In this document: positions 49,893 through 62,489 of the stretch, in pieces
Numbering within the stretch: position 1 is the first letter of the stretch
How the letters are laid out: every line of letters starts with the position of its first letter
Origin: Bryum argenteum
Taxonomy: Eukaryota; Streptophyta; Bryopsida; Bryales; Bryaceae
NCBI GenBank assembly: GCA_037043015.1
Contig: CM073324.1
Location: 10,685,013 to 10,749,012 of the forward strand
Length of the DNA: 64,000 nucleotides
Direction: 5' to 3'
Program-made: the position numbers and the translations under genes
The notes under the pieces: model-generated
Database searches by the model: none
What the model was told of the DNA's origin: nothing
What the model saw: only the letters and a program-made list of their open reading frames with translations

Positions 49893-49960
49893 CCATAAAT
49901 CCAAAGATAGGCTAAAAAACACTATGTTCACATGTTGACCTCCAATTGGTTAGAAGTTCT
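49893..49960 (+). repeat. Dispersed repeat family B, copy 3 (diverged)
   Basis: AAAGATAGGCTAAAAAACAC and GACCTCCAATTGGTTAGAAG follow the pattern at 11731 and 19846. It directly follows the CACTA-like MITE. Confidence 0.4.
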
Positions 49961-52000
49961 TATGATACTATGACAATTATTAGCTTTCGCATCAAATGTA
50001 TATGTGGTTGGTCACATTGTCTAGATATTAGATGATTGACCACTTAATAAGTATGTAAACTTGAGGTTACATGAAAAGTGAGTATATCAAGATGAATGTT
50101 AGTTGGTCATATATTTTATGATGTGCAGACAACAACAAGTTGAGCAAGAACTTTCTCTATGTCAATGTGTACCAAAATGCACTATCACATTTGCTAATAA
50201 TATAACAAGGTTTTTGGCTTATATAGTACAAGTTGTTAGCAAAACCAAAAATGACACTTTGCATAAATAGTAAGATTATGGCTTTAGTCATTGTCAATTC
50301 TTTTAAAATACTTCCTATGAGCATTATCATACCCTAAAGTGCCTTGAAATACTCTTACTATACACTTCATCGTTGAAATATAGTATAATTTCATTTCTAT
50401 AACTTTATGAAAGAATGAGACAAACATGTGATTTTTATTAAGATTTGTAGATATCAAAATTGATTTGAGAGACTCTCAGTGACCTTTGCATTGATCTCAA
50501 TAAATATATATAAAATTTAATTCTTTTTACTCTATAATAAAGAAATCAAATGCTTAGATTACTTTATAATTCCTTTTGACTTCATTGAAATAACAAGAAT
50601 ATCTTTGTTTATATATATCTATATAAATATCTATTCATGGTCAAGGACCCTCAACTTGTACCTATCACAATACACTCAAAAAAGCTTACAAAAATTTTAA
50701 ATGACTATATTTCATCTCTATACCTTAGATTCAAAATTTGTCATTTCTATATTTAAAACTATGTTTCATCTAGAGCAGCCAAAATATGGATTCTTAGTCC
50801 TTGAGGGACTCAAATAAAAAAGTGAACCGCCTTATAATTGTCAATCTTCATAAGTAATGTCAAATGGAATAAGTATATCAACTACTAAAATCCTTCACTC
50901 CTAAAAGTTGACATTTTAGTCAAATGTATTTTTGTGGGATAATCTCTCAAAGGTTGCGTAGATTGGAATCTATAGTACATTCATCACATCCTAAAGGCAA
51001 AGGTTGTGTAGATTGACACACGTAGTGTGCTGTTGAAATAGAAGCTTCTTAGTGACAGCAATCAAGCTTTGTGTGTAGAGGAAGTTAACCAAAGCAATCA
51101 ACCGCCATTCTTGCTCAAATCATTCATAGTTTTTTCATGGAGGCTTGACGAGTCTTTCTGAAATGCACATTGGATGAATTGGACACTTGGATAGCAATTA
51201 GCATGTGGCATGAAGTTGGAATGACATTTGTAGTGCGTATACGATACTCAAAAGGTTATGTGGATTAAATATGTGGTTTGGTGCACCCGAAAGGTTGCGT
51301 GAATTGTGGCGTGTTCATCTTGGTTTTGATGTGGGCTTGCGTGGATGGATAATCATATGGATTTCATCACTTTCATGATTCACTTAACACATTAAAAAGA
51401 TCCGTGTGAATTTATAATCTCTAGTGCATCAATATGGGCACATCGTGTGTTTTTTTATCATTACATGCTATTGGTGTAAATAGTTCACTGGTCAATTATA
51501 ACTCTTTCTTCATTTTCTTTTATGTGGATTAATATCCAAAAAGACATGAAAATACAATTGATAAATATAGAGGTGTATAAAAAGACTTCAAAGTGTGCGT
51601 ATGGAGCTACAATAGGTAAAGATGTACTTACAAATAGGCAAAGGAGGTGGTTGAGTTTCAAATGTATCTATAAGGGGCATTCGAAGTAACTTTACTTAAC
51701 GTATTTAAGATTAGTAATAGGTGGCATAAGAACCATCATAACTTGCTAATTTTATAACTTTACTTTGTTATGGATTGTTTCTTTACCTTTTGTTATATTT
51801 TTCCATCTCATTTTATGAGAGAGTTAGAAGGGGTGTTTGAATGTTCCATCCATCATCTTCAAGTCTTTGGTTTTGGCATTGTCACCAACCTCGACATTGT
51901 TAACAATCTCGCACTTGTACTTAAAAAAAGGGGTGTGACTCATGTGCATTGCCTACCTATTTGAACTTTAATACACAAGTGGTTTTCATGATCATTCGAT
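49961..52000. other. AT-rich intergenic DNA, nothing recognised
   Basis: No gene or repeat boundary could be supported. Short recurring GTTGCGTGAATT-like motifs around 50950-51420 echo similar motifs at 38300-38640, so an old repeat may cover part of both. Confidence 0.4.
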
Positions 52001-52438
52001 CTTTTTTGTCCTTTGTGTTTGAGTTTTGTCATGGTGGGAAGACCAAAGCAACTTCTCCGACATGATATATTGAGACGGAGAGTGTTGACTCTCAGAACTC
52101 GGAAGAAAACAATCTCGACAAATATTTTCTATGAAATCTATCAGTGGATCCGTAAAATTCTCTCAGTTGCTTACTCACTCGATCGGCTCATCTATTGCGT
52201 TGTCCATCGTGTGATTCATTGTGCATTTACAGCTGCTGAGGAATACCAGGTGAATAATCACTCGGGTGAACAATCATACTTGTAATCAAATCAATCTTGC
52301 ATATACTTATGCCTCAGAAACTCAGTCAACATGGCCATTCATTTGGTTTCAGTCTAGCAAGTCCAATATACCGACCCTGCTATATAACGTGAAAGGCAAT
52401 AAATTTTGATGTCTTTAAGAAGAAACATTGGTCGACAC
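52001..52438. other. Region with an unassigned plus-strand frame
   Basis: A frame ending at 52285 reads a basic, Arg-rich start (VGRPKQLLRHDILRRR) followed by a hydrophobic stretch, with a possible CAG/GTGAAT splice donor near 52250. Nothing in it is recognised, and base composition is only slightly raised. It is recorded as a possible exon, not called a gene. Confidence 0.2.
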
Positions 52439-52699
52439 TTATATTTTGACCCAAGAAGCCCTTGCTGCTAAGTCCTCTACTAGATGATGTTGAGGAGACT
52501 TCGCAATCAAATGTTGTAATTCCTCTGCAAGCTCCATTCCTCCACCTCTTGAAGAGATCTCTTCCTCACTCATCTGAATCTCCCGTCTACAAACGGCCTC
52601 CTGTCCAGCAACGCAAGCTACCAGCTCGTTTGAAGTGATCCATGAGCATGCTGCATCGATGTACAGGGCAAAAGTGTGCTTGATGAGCGACACCTTCAT
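52439..52699 (-). CDS. Possible last exon of an unidentified gene
   Basis: An 86-codon frame ending in TAA at 52439. It has the balanced composition and lower AT content of real coding DNA: a mixed hydrophobic segment (LYIDAACSWITSNELVACVA), then MSEEEISSRGGGMELAEELQ and a helical, charged tail. No family was recognised. Other minus-strand frames at 53298-53592 might be upstream exons, but no exon chain could be confirmed. It lies downstream of CWC15 on the same strand, so long 3' UTR of CWC15 is another explanation. Confidence 0.3.
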   Translation of the reverse strand: MKVSLIKHTFALYIDAACSWITSNELVACVAGQEAVCRREIQMSEEEISSRGGGMELAEELQHLIAKSPQHHLVEDLAARASWVKI

Positions 52700-53844
52700 A
52701 ATTAGTAACTACAATCATTCAAGTGCTACACAACCCATCTTAACACAGTGATTCGACATATGAAAATCAGGCTCAGCTCATTCCGCATTGTAAATTTCTC
52801 ACCTCTTTTCGTATTACACGTTTCTTGTGCATCTTATTTGTTTATTCTTACCGCGCGATGTTTGGGAGCCTTCAGTCTTTACTCAAAAAGTGTATGAAAG
52901 ACAGAATCTGATAAATGTGAGGTGATGGAACGAAAGGCAGCCTTGCAGTTCGAAGACAATCTCCGAGACGGAAGTATTGCTTACTTGTAATGACCCTCGG
53001 TAGAACTTCAAACTTCTGAGTTGCATTCGAGAATGGTTACATCACAACAGTAAGTTTAGACAAGCAAATCAGGCTGTTGAACGTCGAAAATTCGGTTCGA
53101 TCAATCTGCGGTTTTTACAGACTTAGGACAATGTTCCTCATTGAAGTTGCGTTGGATTCCCTCGCGGTGCAGAGACGATGGGGGCTCCATTAGCCAAAGA
53201 GGTGTTCAGCAGTACCACGCTTTAATATGACAAAGACACGCAACATTCACGTACTTGTTAGAGAAATAATATTCGAAGGGTCGACTCTACCTTCGGCCTA
53301 CTTCCACCAGTTAACTGCTATGAAAACTCGTGGCATCGAGGACATGAAACTCAAGAATACCCAACAAACCGGCGTGTAACCTTTCTCCGGTGGTTGATTT
53401 CTGAATCCTGCTGATGCTTCTGATATCAAATTGCAATGCAGAATGTAAAAAATGAAAATTGATTTCCATGAAATTGTCGAACAAGATTGTTTTGAAGTAT
53501 TGCTTCCACCCTGATACTGGACGACCCGCATCAACAGTAACTGTCGCCTGAATATAAGTTCCCGTTGATTTAGGACATGCTGCAAACATCATCTACTCAA
53601 AAGTGTAATGGAACAGACGTTATATCGGGTAACGCGTTGGCTACTCACGGTAAAGCAAAATACAAAAGAGTAGATCCGGCTAGTTCTAATTCTGTTTCTA
53701 GATCCTAAACTGATTCTAAATTCACATGACAAGCATCCTTAAGTGCATGGACTCCCACGACAGACTGCGACTACGTCCTCACGATGTTTCTTACAGGGGT
53801 TCGTGCTACAACTTTCTCCAGCGGACCTATATGGTGTTGTCGGA

Positions 53845-55464
53845 CTACTTCATGTACTTGTTCAAAAACTTGCGATGGAAGTCATTTCGGATAGTATCAT
53901 TGATGAAGCGCTTGGCTGGTTTAGGCTCACCACGCGCTTGGTTCTTGAACACAACGTCATCGTCCCACCTGCAGACAATCCGAAGTGGATTAAATTTCAG
54001 ACTTCAAAGCGCATTCGAAAACTCTTAACTGCATGCGTGACCATCCAAACACTCTAGAGGAAACACAGTTCTTGAACTCACAGAAAGCGATTTCAGTATG
54101 TGAGCTTTTATAGTAACAGTATGACCATACCTGCGTTTCACTGCGAAGGAACCTGTTGGATTAAGCAAAGGATTGCCCCGTATCAGCTCAGATTCTTTCA
54201 CTTTCATTTCCTCCTCTTGCAGCTGCCGTTCCTGTCAATAATAAAAACAAGAATAGAATGAGGAACAAGTGATCGAAGCTACTTAGTAGAAACATGAAGT
54301 TACATCACACATAGTCTTGAACTTTCAGATTCGATAACTTGCTCGTGCAAATCGTACTAAGAAAATGCAAACATTATAAAAAAGACTGTGAAAGGTTTGA
54401 CGAAGACCTTTCGCAATTTCTCTTCTGCCTTCTCTTTCTTTATCTGTTCCAGCGCCGCCAGAAGTTCGGCAGTATCATCCTCATCGTCACTGCGATCATC
54501 ACCCAAGTTCGACATCAATACATAAGCTTCTCGAAACAGCAATCAAGTTTCAAAGATGAACCTTCAGCTCAGCGCACCTTTCATCACTGTCGCTTGGAAC
54601 CTCTACATCCGAGTCGTCTGCATCCACGTTCTTTATAGCCGGCCGCTCAGATCTTTCTTCAGTATCTCTTTTTGGCCCATCCAAATAACTTGATCCTTTC
54701 CTGCGATCTCTATCATCTGCAATAAACATGAAACAGTAAGTTTCGCGGCATTAATTGAGCTCCTGACGTAACTTACTCGAACAATAACAGCTTAGGCACG
54801 AAAGGAAAATCTCACCGTAGCTCCTGTCCTTGGAGGAGAAATGGCGACGCTCGCGGTCCTCAAGCTCCTCCCTAAGATCTCTCTTCCTGATCTCATCGGC
54901 GGTGTCTTGCCCATCCTTCCTGCAATACTTTACCATGTGAGTACGCCAAATATCAAACCTCATCAATTCCACTCGTAACAACAATCCAACTGTCCGAAGA
55001 AAGCATCCTTCACAACTAGGAGATACTAATTGCTAGAATGAGCGCTCAAGCATCAAATCTATCTGAAGGAAACTAAAGACACCATAAATTTACACAAATC
55101 CTATACCGTGTCCTTGAATGCCAAGGAAAAAAAAGTAAGAAACCCTAATTTGGAAAATCTCAGAAATTTTCCACTTAACCCTCAAAGACCTGAGGCTCAA
55201 ATTGTATGTGGCTCAAAAAATTCAGCTACAACCTAACTTCGATTCGCAAGGAGCCAAACCCTAATTGGGACGAAAACCGAGGAAAGCGCGTCTCAACCGT
55301 AACGAGATAGAGCGGTTGTCAAGTAAGCCGTACCTGAGCTTAAGTTGCGTGTGGGAAGCGAGATCGCGTGAGGAAAACTTCTGCGAGGGGCCAAACATGC
55401 GCACTCCTCCCTGCTCCGAGCCTCCCTTGGCAGGCGCCCATGTTGGTCGCGCCGCGGTCGTCAT
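53845..55464 (-). CDS. CWC15: Spliceosome-associated protein CWC15 (Cwf15)
   Basis: CWC15 is a small, largely unstructured core factor of the NineTeen-related/catalytic spliceosome in the nucleus. The complete gene has six exons joined by GT-AG introns, frame kept at each: 55464-55334, 54919-54816, 54716-54578, 54489-54408, 54231-54131, 53968-53845. They total 681 bp, 226 residues plus stop; the Arabidopsis protein is about 230. The highly conserved N-terminus [15 protein letters not shown] starts at the first Met. It is followed by [11 protein letters not shown], an acidic stretch ([31 protein letters not shown]), a Lys/Glu coiled-coil-like helix, [16 protein letters not shown], and the conserved end [14 protein letters not shown] with [11 protein letters not shown]. 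No missing element or frameshift. Divergently placed to the EI24-like gene. Confidence 0.97.
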
Positions 55465-57350
55465 GATTCACGCTTCGCCGTGCAACAACAACGATTGTCC
55501 TAGCGCTCAAATTGTGCACCTCGCTTCGATTTTGTCCAAAACAACAATCTCTTCACCGCAACCCGGTTCCCGAACAAGAGCTCTGGCCTTTCAACGTGCC
55601 CGCGTATGAATGCCCGCTTCTGTAGGCGAACTGCACCGACTGTCGTGCGAAAGGATGTGCTTTAAAAGTAAATCCTTTTTTTCTAAAGTAGGAGAGGGTT
55701 TGTACTTTTGGAATTTTGAGCAAGTGTAAGGGCTAAAAACAATTTGTGTGAGACAAAAAAGTAATTCAAGAATTTTTTTCAAGAGGAATGTAAAAGGGTC
55801 AAAGGGTTTAAATTCTTAGAATATGAATTTAAAGTAAAAAAAATATTTGTAAAGTATTGACACAAAGTACACAGTCAAATGTTCTGACTTATTTGTTTGG
55901 CTAATTCTCTATCTATAGTTTGATTTGTATGACTATCAAGGCTTGCTAATTTTATGATTTCAAGGTACTATTTATACATTTTTTGGAGCACAAGAAGAGA
56001 AGAAGAATGTCTTTACCTTACAAAAATATAATGATTTTCAAAATAAAAAATTTTAAGGCATCTATTATTTAAGGTAGGTAGTTTTTTTCGTTTATTTTTT
56101 GTTGTTGACTTTGTCCTATAAACAGAGTTTTTGTTTTGTAATGACGTCCTCTATCAACTACATTGGAACAAAGGGAATCTATTACAAAGAAGGAAGCTAA
56201 AATCTAACTATGGACGAAGAAGATGTAGCTCTTCAAAATCATTCATTTTGTTGGTGTTTTCTTCGTGGAAACATCATTGCAAATCTAATACCAAAAGTAT
56301 TTGGATCAAACATATTTCAACTAGAAAGTTGTTAGATTTCATCTCAAGAACATGGTCATGTAAAAAAACCCGTCAAAACTATTTTTGGTTTCTTATAATT
56401 GGCTTGCAATATGTTTTTGAAAACTCATAATCAAAAGCTGCCTTCACGAAAAGACCTTCCATAGATCATACTTCATTGTATGGGTTTGCAAAATTTACCA
56501 CACTTACTAGACTTGATTTGGGACCCCACTAAAGTGATTTCGTCCAAAATGGAGTTTGGTTGGAGAAGATATGGCTCTCCAAAGTTTACAATGTAGAACA
56601 ACGACATTGGGGACGGTTAGGGGTTAATCCTTCTATACACGAAGGATACCAGCTTAAATTGGTGAATTTTTCGGTAAAAGTTTGAAGTTTTTGTGATTGT
56701 TTGAGGGAAATTTTTGAAATTATACAAGTTATGGATAAAATGCAAATTTTGACTGCAGTTTCCAACTTCAAGGGTGAATAACTTCTGAAAGTTGAAGGAA
56801 TCCTAAAACATGAATGATCCGGTTGGAAAAGGTACGGGAGAACATTACAATCTTCAAGAAGTAGCAACTTGATGGTGCAAAATGAAAGGCAAGAGAAATG
56901 CCACAAAGTCCAAATGAAAAGAATTTGGCTTTGTGCAAATGTAGAACTTGTACAGATAAATAGAAACTCCGATCCCATTCTGAGGGGCTGGCATGAATAA
57001 CTCAAAGTGTCCGTTTGCAATGCTAATAACCCGATGCCCACCAGACAAGGGGACGACTCGTATACTCCTGTGTGCACAAGCAGAAGGAAAGTAAAAGAAA
57101 AAGGAAGAGAAAAGTGATACGCAATTAGTAAGTGTAATTGCGAGGGATACTCGCTTGCAGTGCAGGTTTGCAGGGCAAGTTGCGGGGCAGGGGTGGAGTC
57201 GACGCTGATGAAGGTGTAGCTTAGCGGGGACGGTAGGGGTGGAGTGAAGGAAGAGGATCGGCAGTGGATGGCGATGGAGCACAATTGAATTGCCAACGAG
57301 TCCGGGGAAGGAGGTGGGGAGGGAGGGAGAGGAAGAGCAGGGAAAATCGG
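55465..57350. promoter_or_regulatory. Shared upstream region between CWC15 and the EI24-like gene
   Basis: These 1.9 kb separate two start codons pointing away from each other. The flanks (55465-55600 and 57150-57350) are GC-richer and probably hold the leaders and core promoters. The middle is AT-rich and contains a TTAA-family element (about 56110-56627). The overlapping minus-strand frames at 56586-57612 are readings of the EI24 leader and first exon in antisense. Confidence 0.5.
56110..56627. mobile_element. TTAA-family element between two gene promoters, left end truncated
   Basis: The right end GGACGGTTAGGGGTTAA is preceded by AACAACGACATTG, GTGATTTCGTCCAAAATGG and GGCTTGCAATATG, in the order and orientation of the members ending at 40641 and 62183. 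The left limit is where similarity fades. Confidence 0.6.
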
Positions 57351-60300
57351 ATGGCGCCATCGCAAGGAGCACAATCGGAGGCCATGGCTGTTTCTTCAGA
57401 GCGGCCTTCATCTTCATCGACGTCGTCGGGAGATGTGTCAAGCTCGGAGGTGGAGGTGGTTGAGCTGGAGTGGAGCTGGAAGCAGGAGGCGTTTCTGCTG
57501 GCCATGCTCTATGGTATGGGCTTCTTGGACGCGTGTTGCTTGAACCGAGCCTACTCCGCTTGTCGAAGGTGCGGAATTGCGAATCTTTAGGTTTTTTTAG
57601 GTTTTTCTTCACACTCGCCTTTGCAGCTAGCTGAATTAGGGCAATCGCCTTCGAGAGCTCTCTCGCGATTACGTACTACTTCCGCAAATTAGGTTATCGT
57701 CGTCGTTGCAAATTTCGTCCTTTCGGGGAAAAAGATTGTGGTTGCTACGTAAGGTTATCGTCTAGACGTATGTGATTGGCCTCAGACAGCTTGCATCTGC
57801 CACGTGATGATGAGACGAGAGGATGTCTAGATGAATTTGGTCTTCGTTGTAGCTGGTTTTGAGGTTCGCTTTCAAGGATTGACAGATTGGAAATTGATTT
57901 ATTTGAAGAGAATATGCGGTTCTCTTGATGAACTTTTGAATTTCAGCTACAATCATGTACAGGAGTAGTAGAGTTTCAGATCACGGAACTCCAGATTTTC
58001 TAGATTTGACATAGATTCGTTGTATTTACCTTGAAGGACATGGCTGTAGTATTTTCGATTCCATGTAACTGAATCGTTGGAAATTGTCAATGTGTCTAGG
58101 TCGGAAAGGGTGCTGAAGAAAACAGGGAGGTGCTTTTTACTCAACGGAGTCGCCTTCCTTGGCAGGTGCTTAGTACGAAACTTCTTGATGATCCTTTTCA
58201 TATTACTCCATGCATATGATGATAGAGGCTTCAGATAGTGTCCATGAGAATGATGTTGATAGTAGATTATGTTCTCAACAATCTCCTTGTAGCATTGCTA
58301 AGTCAAATCATGTTTGCTTTTGGGAAGTTTTGTATACTCAGAAACAGATGGTTTCGTTTGTGGTGTCGCCAGCATCTTGATACTACAGAAGGTGGTCTCT
58401 CCCACTGTTCGTTGGCTGTTGAACGCCCAACTGCACAATGCTGAATCTACCAGTTTATTCTCTGGACTTCTGGCTAATTTTATCATTGGCTCTTGCTATG
58501 TAAGTTTTATCTTCGGGGCTTTCACCGTATCAATTGCACTTGACAATGATATGCACTTGCAATGTAATCGTGTTATTAGATTTATCTACCTAAGGTGAAG
58601 CTCCCTTGAATGGGTAAAGTGCAGACAACATTGTCATGTATTGGTGGTGAATTTCGAAATAGGACTAATGTAATGTCTATATGTGACAGTTGCTTTGGCT
58701 GTATCCTCTCCTCATCGGTAGCTTTGTCGCGAACTGCTTGTGGTAAGTTATTATTAGACACACTGCTGTATGTTTCTTGACTAATTGCTTGTCTGCTATA
58801 ATGGAATGAGTATCATGTGCATCTCAAGGTCAGACGTTCACAGAAGCTATGCTCCATCAGTTTTTTTCATCGTATTTATCCTGTGTTCTTCGCAGGTACA
58901 AAGAGATTGCTGCACATGGTTTTATCGCATTGAATGGCCAAGCAAGTGGGTCGAATAGTGAACCAGGACCCCCAGGCAAGGGGAAGAGTCCCAGGGCTAG
59001 TCGTAAGAAAAGCGACTCTGCGATTGAGAGGTTTGTACATAAGCTGCTGCTGAAGTACCCCGTAAATATATGGTTCAATATATGTTCCACAAGCCACTTT
59101 TGCTAGCAACTTGGCTGCAAGTGTCGCAGATTTTTCAAGCGTTGAATTGAATTCTCCCAGAACCTCTCTGACGTTTTGAAAAAATTGTTGTGCTTTCCAG
59201 TCTGCTGCTGGGAATTGGAGAACAGATCTATTCGATAATCTTGCTCACTGTTTTTTATGCTGAGGTACGGAATTTCTTTCTCTTGCAAGTTCTTTACGTG
59301 GTCATCTATCGGCAACCCAGACGTTATATCAGAAAAACGTTAGTCCTCTACGGTATTTACGAAAGAGAATAACGTCAAAGAACTTTTCCCTGCACGAAAG
59401 AGAGTTTTACCGACACGATACTAGTCGCCATCACTTTGTAGTCAAGTAACATTGTTTTATATACAGAGTTCCAGTTTTTCTCGAGGCCTGTTAATCGACA
59501 TATTTGTGGGTATGCAGGTGTCCGCACTGAGCCTCATTCCTGTAATAGGTCAGCCACTGCAGTTCGTAGGCATGTCGTGGCTTTATGGATACTACTGCTT
59601 CGAGTAAGCCATTTTCCTCCAAAACATCTTCCAGAATTTTTTATCACATCGTACAATCTGTAGGATGATAATGTGTTCAATTTCAAGCGTTCCTGAGTAT
59701 CTGCACGGAAACAAATGTGGGGAGTAGCAGTTGCGATCCATGGAAGTTGGCTATCTTTCCTTGGTGAAAACAGTACGGTTGCTACTTAGCAGTGTGGTCT
59801 TCTCTTAGTATTGTAGGAGAAGACGATGCGTCTTTGATTCACTGGATCGACTTAAATTCACGCTTTATCGATGCATATGCAGGTATAAGTGGGGTCTTTC
59901 TGGTTGGAGCCTTGAAAAGCGTCTACTGTTCTTTGAAAGCAACTGGGCTTTCTTTGCAGGCTTTGGTGAGTGGACTATCATAAACACATGATATCCAATT
60001 ACCGTCAAATGTTGTTCACGAAAGTTAGAATATCAAACCTGTTGGTCACTTCCATTCAATAATAAGATCGTTTAAGTTAATACTTTCTGTTGGATGTGTG
60101 CAGGCAGCCCTTGTGTCTTAGCCACGTTTTTCCTGCCTTCGTTGGTTGGTGGTGGGGTGATGGCTGTGGTTTTCCCAATTGTGAGTTTTAGGCTCAATTG
60201 CAATTGGCTGTTTCCTTCATCTTGTAGACCCATATAGAGTCATTGACGTGAAGTTCACAAATCTTTTTGAATCATTGCTAGATGAAATTATATGTCACTG

Positions 60301-60837
60301 ATCCAGGTTGCCTTCGTCTATTTTCTATTTTCTTTGTCGTTACTTGACGAAGTATGTCACTGTTCTGTGCAGTTTGTGTTGGTCGCTACTGCATCTGACC
60401 CAGAGGCAGCAGTCAAATACTGCTTGGGCGGAAAGGACTTGGGGTTTCCACATCTTCCTCTCTTCTACCTTCCTAACAAAATCACGTAAGCACCACAACT
60501 TCGGTACATATATTTCTTACTTGTCCACATTAAGATAGATTGTTCTTCGGTACATTCATAGATCGCATAACTCTCATGTCTCTGTATCTGTGGACGTTTC
60601 TCTTTAATGTTTCACGTTTCATCTCATAATATTTTACTTATTATGGACACTTAGCCTGGGTAAGTTATTGTGTCGTGGTATGGTTTCGTTCTCTCAACTG
60701 AGTAGCATTGGGCTTTGGTTTTAAATTGTGATATCACTTGCATACTGAGGTGATCGTTTTCGATGTGCAGAGTTCCATTGGTTCGGTTCATTCAGGCATG
60801 GTGGGCTTCATCAACAGTGAAGAAAAAAGCTCAATAA
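57351..60837 (+). CDS. EI24: EI24-type membrane protein (etoposide-induced protein 2.4 homologue)
   Basis: EI24 proteins are multi-pass ER membrane proteins; animal members act in autophagy and growth control, while the plant role is little known. Ten exons, frame kept at all GT-AG junctions: 57351-57568, 58328-58499, 58690-58742, 58896-59030, 59201-59264, 59518-59603, 59883-59965, 60104-60180, 60373-60485, 60771-60837. They total 1068 bp, 355 residues. The start is the first ATG in the leader-proximal frame. A Ser/Glu-rich N-terminus precedes hydrophobic segments at about 45-65, 75-95, 115-148 (LLWLYPLLIGSFVANCLWYK), 195-240 and 260-310. Family blocks are AAHGFIALNG, GIGEQIYSIILLT, SLIPVIGQPLQF, ESNWAFFAGFGSPCVLATFF and LPLFYLPNKIT. 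The soluble loop at about 160-192 is Ser/Gly/Lys-rich. The C-terminus is basic (TVKKKAQ), and no classical KKXX retrieval signal is exact. Exon chain is seen; function is by family. Confidence 0.95.
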
Positions 60838-61518
60838 CACATTACATACTTCGTAGTCACATTCGAAAAAAAGTGTACATGATCATGTTCTAGTACTTCA
60901 GTGTTGTATTTACAGGTAGAACTGCGCACTTTGCTATTGAGTTGATGAGCAGGTACACCCGTCTCTTTCAACCAACATAGAAGATGCGCTTTGTATATAT
61001 TTCTGTAGATTTTAAATAACAGACTGTTATTTATATGTCGAAGTGTTGCTTTCACCAGTGTACGTTAGTTTGACATCATCAACTTCTGCCTAGTGCTTCT
61101 GCGTACATCGTCTCTTTCCTCGAAAGCTTTTGACTTGCATGTCATGAACCTTGTCAAATTTGGAAGTGATGTGTGCTTTAAACAATAGTTAGCACTATTG
61201 GAATGCTATCATGTCTTTTATCAGCTTTGAGGTTATGTTTCTCTGGATAGAGAATGATTACATCATCCAAGCATCGTAGTGGTTGGCTTATAATGGAATG
61301 ATGTATTGGAGTTAAGTTAAAATTGAATGTTTATCAGTAATGGAATGATGTATAGGAATCGAATTCAATTTATTTAGAGGGTGGTGTTTAAGATTGTGAT
61401 GAGTACCAATATTTTCAACAATCCCATAAGTTCAACAATCTTATTATATGTAATTGTTTTGATCAAATCAAATATTAATTCTTTTTAGCATATTAAGTAT
61501 GGTCTAGCTTCAAAGTGC
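60838..61518 (+). other. 3' flank of the EI24-like gene
   Basis: Probable 3' UTR and intergenic DNA. No defined polyadenylation site was assigned and no gene was seen. Confidence 0.4.
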
Positions 61519-62183
61519 TTAACCCCTTAACATCGTTGGGGTATCTTTAGCCATGGGCCAACTTCAAAGTGCTAAACCCCTACAAGTCCTTGGGGTATCT
61601 TTACCAAAAACCCATCTCAAGAAAAAGTCTCATAGATGAAAATAAATATAAGCTATATAGATCTCAATTGTACAAAGTTGTAATGGACTTGCTATAAATC
61701 ATGGGACCGAAACTTGAGTCATGGACCTTAAATTGTGCGAGATTATAATGTTTTAGAGTGCAAAGCAGTCAGCAACGTTCCATCACTTTCACTTTGAAGT
61801 GAAGATACTAAGAACATGAAATTTGCTATCAAAAATCCACCAAATTGTTTGCAGTTGTAAAACATGCTAAAGTGCCAAACATTTCTCAAAGGAATATTAT
61901 AGAGGTGTTTTTGTGAATGCAATTTACTTATAGAGTGGTAAAACATGCCAAATGTTTGAATACCTAAAACAAAAAGTTGCCTTCAATAAAATGCATGCCA
62001 AATATTTGTACTACATTGCATGGGTTTTCAATTTACACCACACAAACTAAACCTGATTTGTGACCCAACCCAAGTGATTTCGTCCAAAATGGAGTGCGTA
62101 TGAAGAAGGTATCATGGCTCTTCAAAGTTTATGTCCTTCATCCAAGTTGTTGCTTTCCGACACCAAGGACATTTAGGGGTTAA
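61519..62183. mobile_element. TTAA-ended element (665 bp)
   Basis: It starts TTAACCCCTTAACATCG and ends ACATTTAGGGGTTAA. The interior shares CGTCCAAAATGGAGTG, GACCCAACCCAAGTGATTT and GTTGCCTTCAATAAAATGC with the members ending at 40641 and 56627. Near the left end the block CTTGGGGTATCTTTA occurs twice about 56 bp apart, a local duplication. Confidence 0.75.
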
Positions 62184-62489
62184 GTATCTTCATGCCAACT
62201 AATTTATTAAAGACTAGTTGTGTGTGGATCAAAGAATGTGCTATTGCAAAGCACTTCATATATTGGGATATTACAACTCCATATCCATTTTTGACTATCA
62301 ACAGTATAAACATAAAGAACACAATATCACTTCGGCCTGTTCATCACTTCCTAAAGTACAGATACAATGATTCTTTCCAACTTACATGGCAATATACAAT
62401 AACTTAATCTCTAATGTCAAAATGAGCCCTAGCAAGGTTGATTTGACTATGGGTTTGCTTTCAATAGGGTCGATTTGCTTTCAATTACT

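Noticed and set aside
56586..57612. Minus-strand frames of 262 and 252 codons
   Set aside because: Pro/Ser-rich antisense readings of the EI24 leader and first exon, continuing into a TTAA element. The plus-strand exon chain is complete and matches the family.
59792..59983. Plus-strand frame near the EI24 exon 7
   Set aside because: It is in a different frame from the true exon at 59883-59965, which restores the conserved YKWGLSGWSLEKR block.
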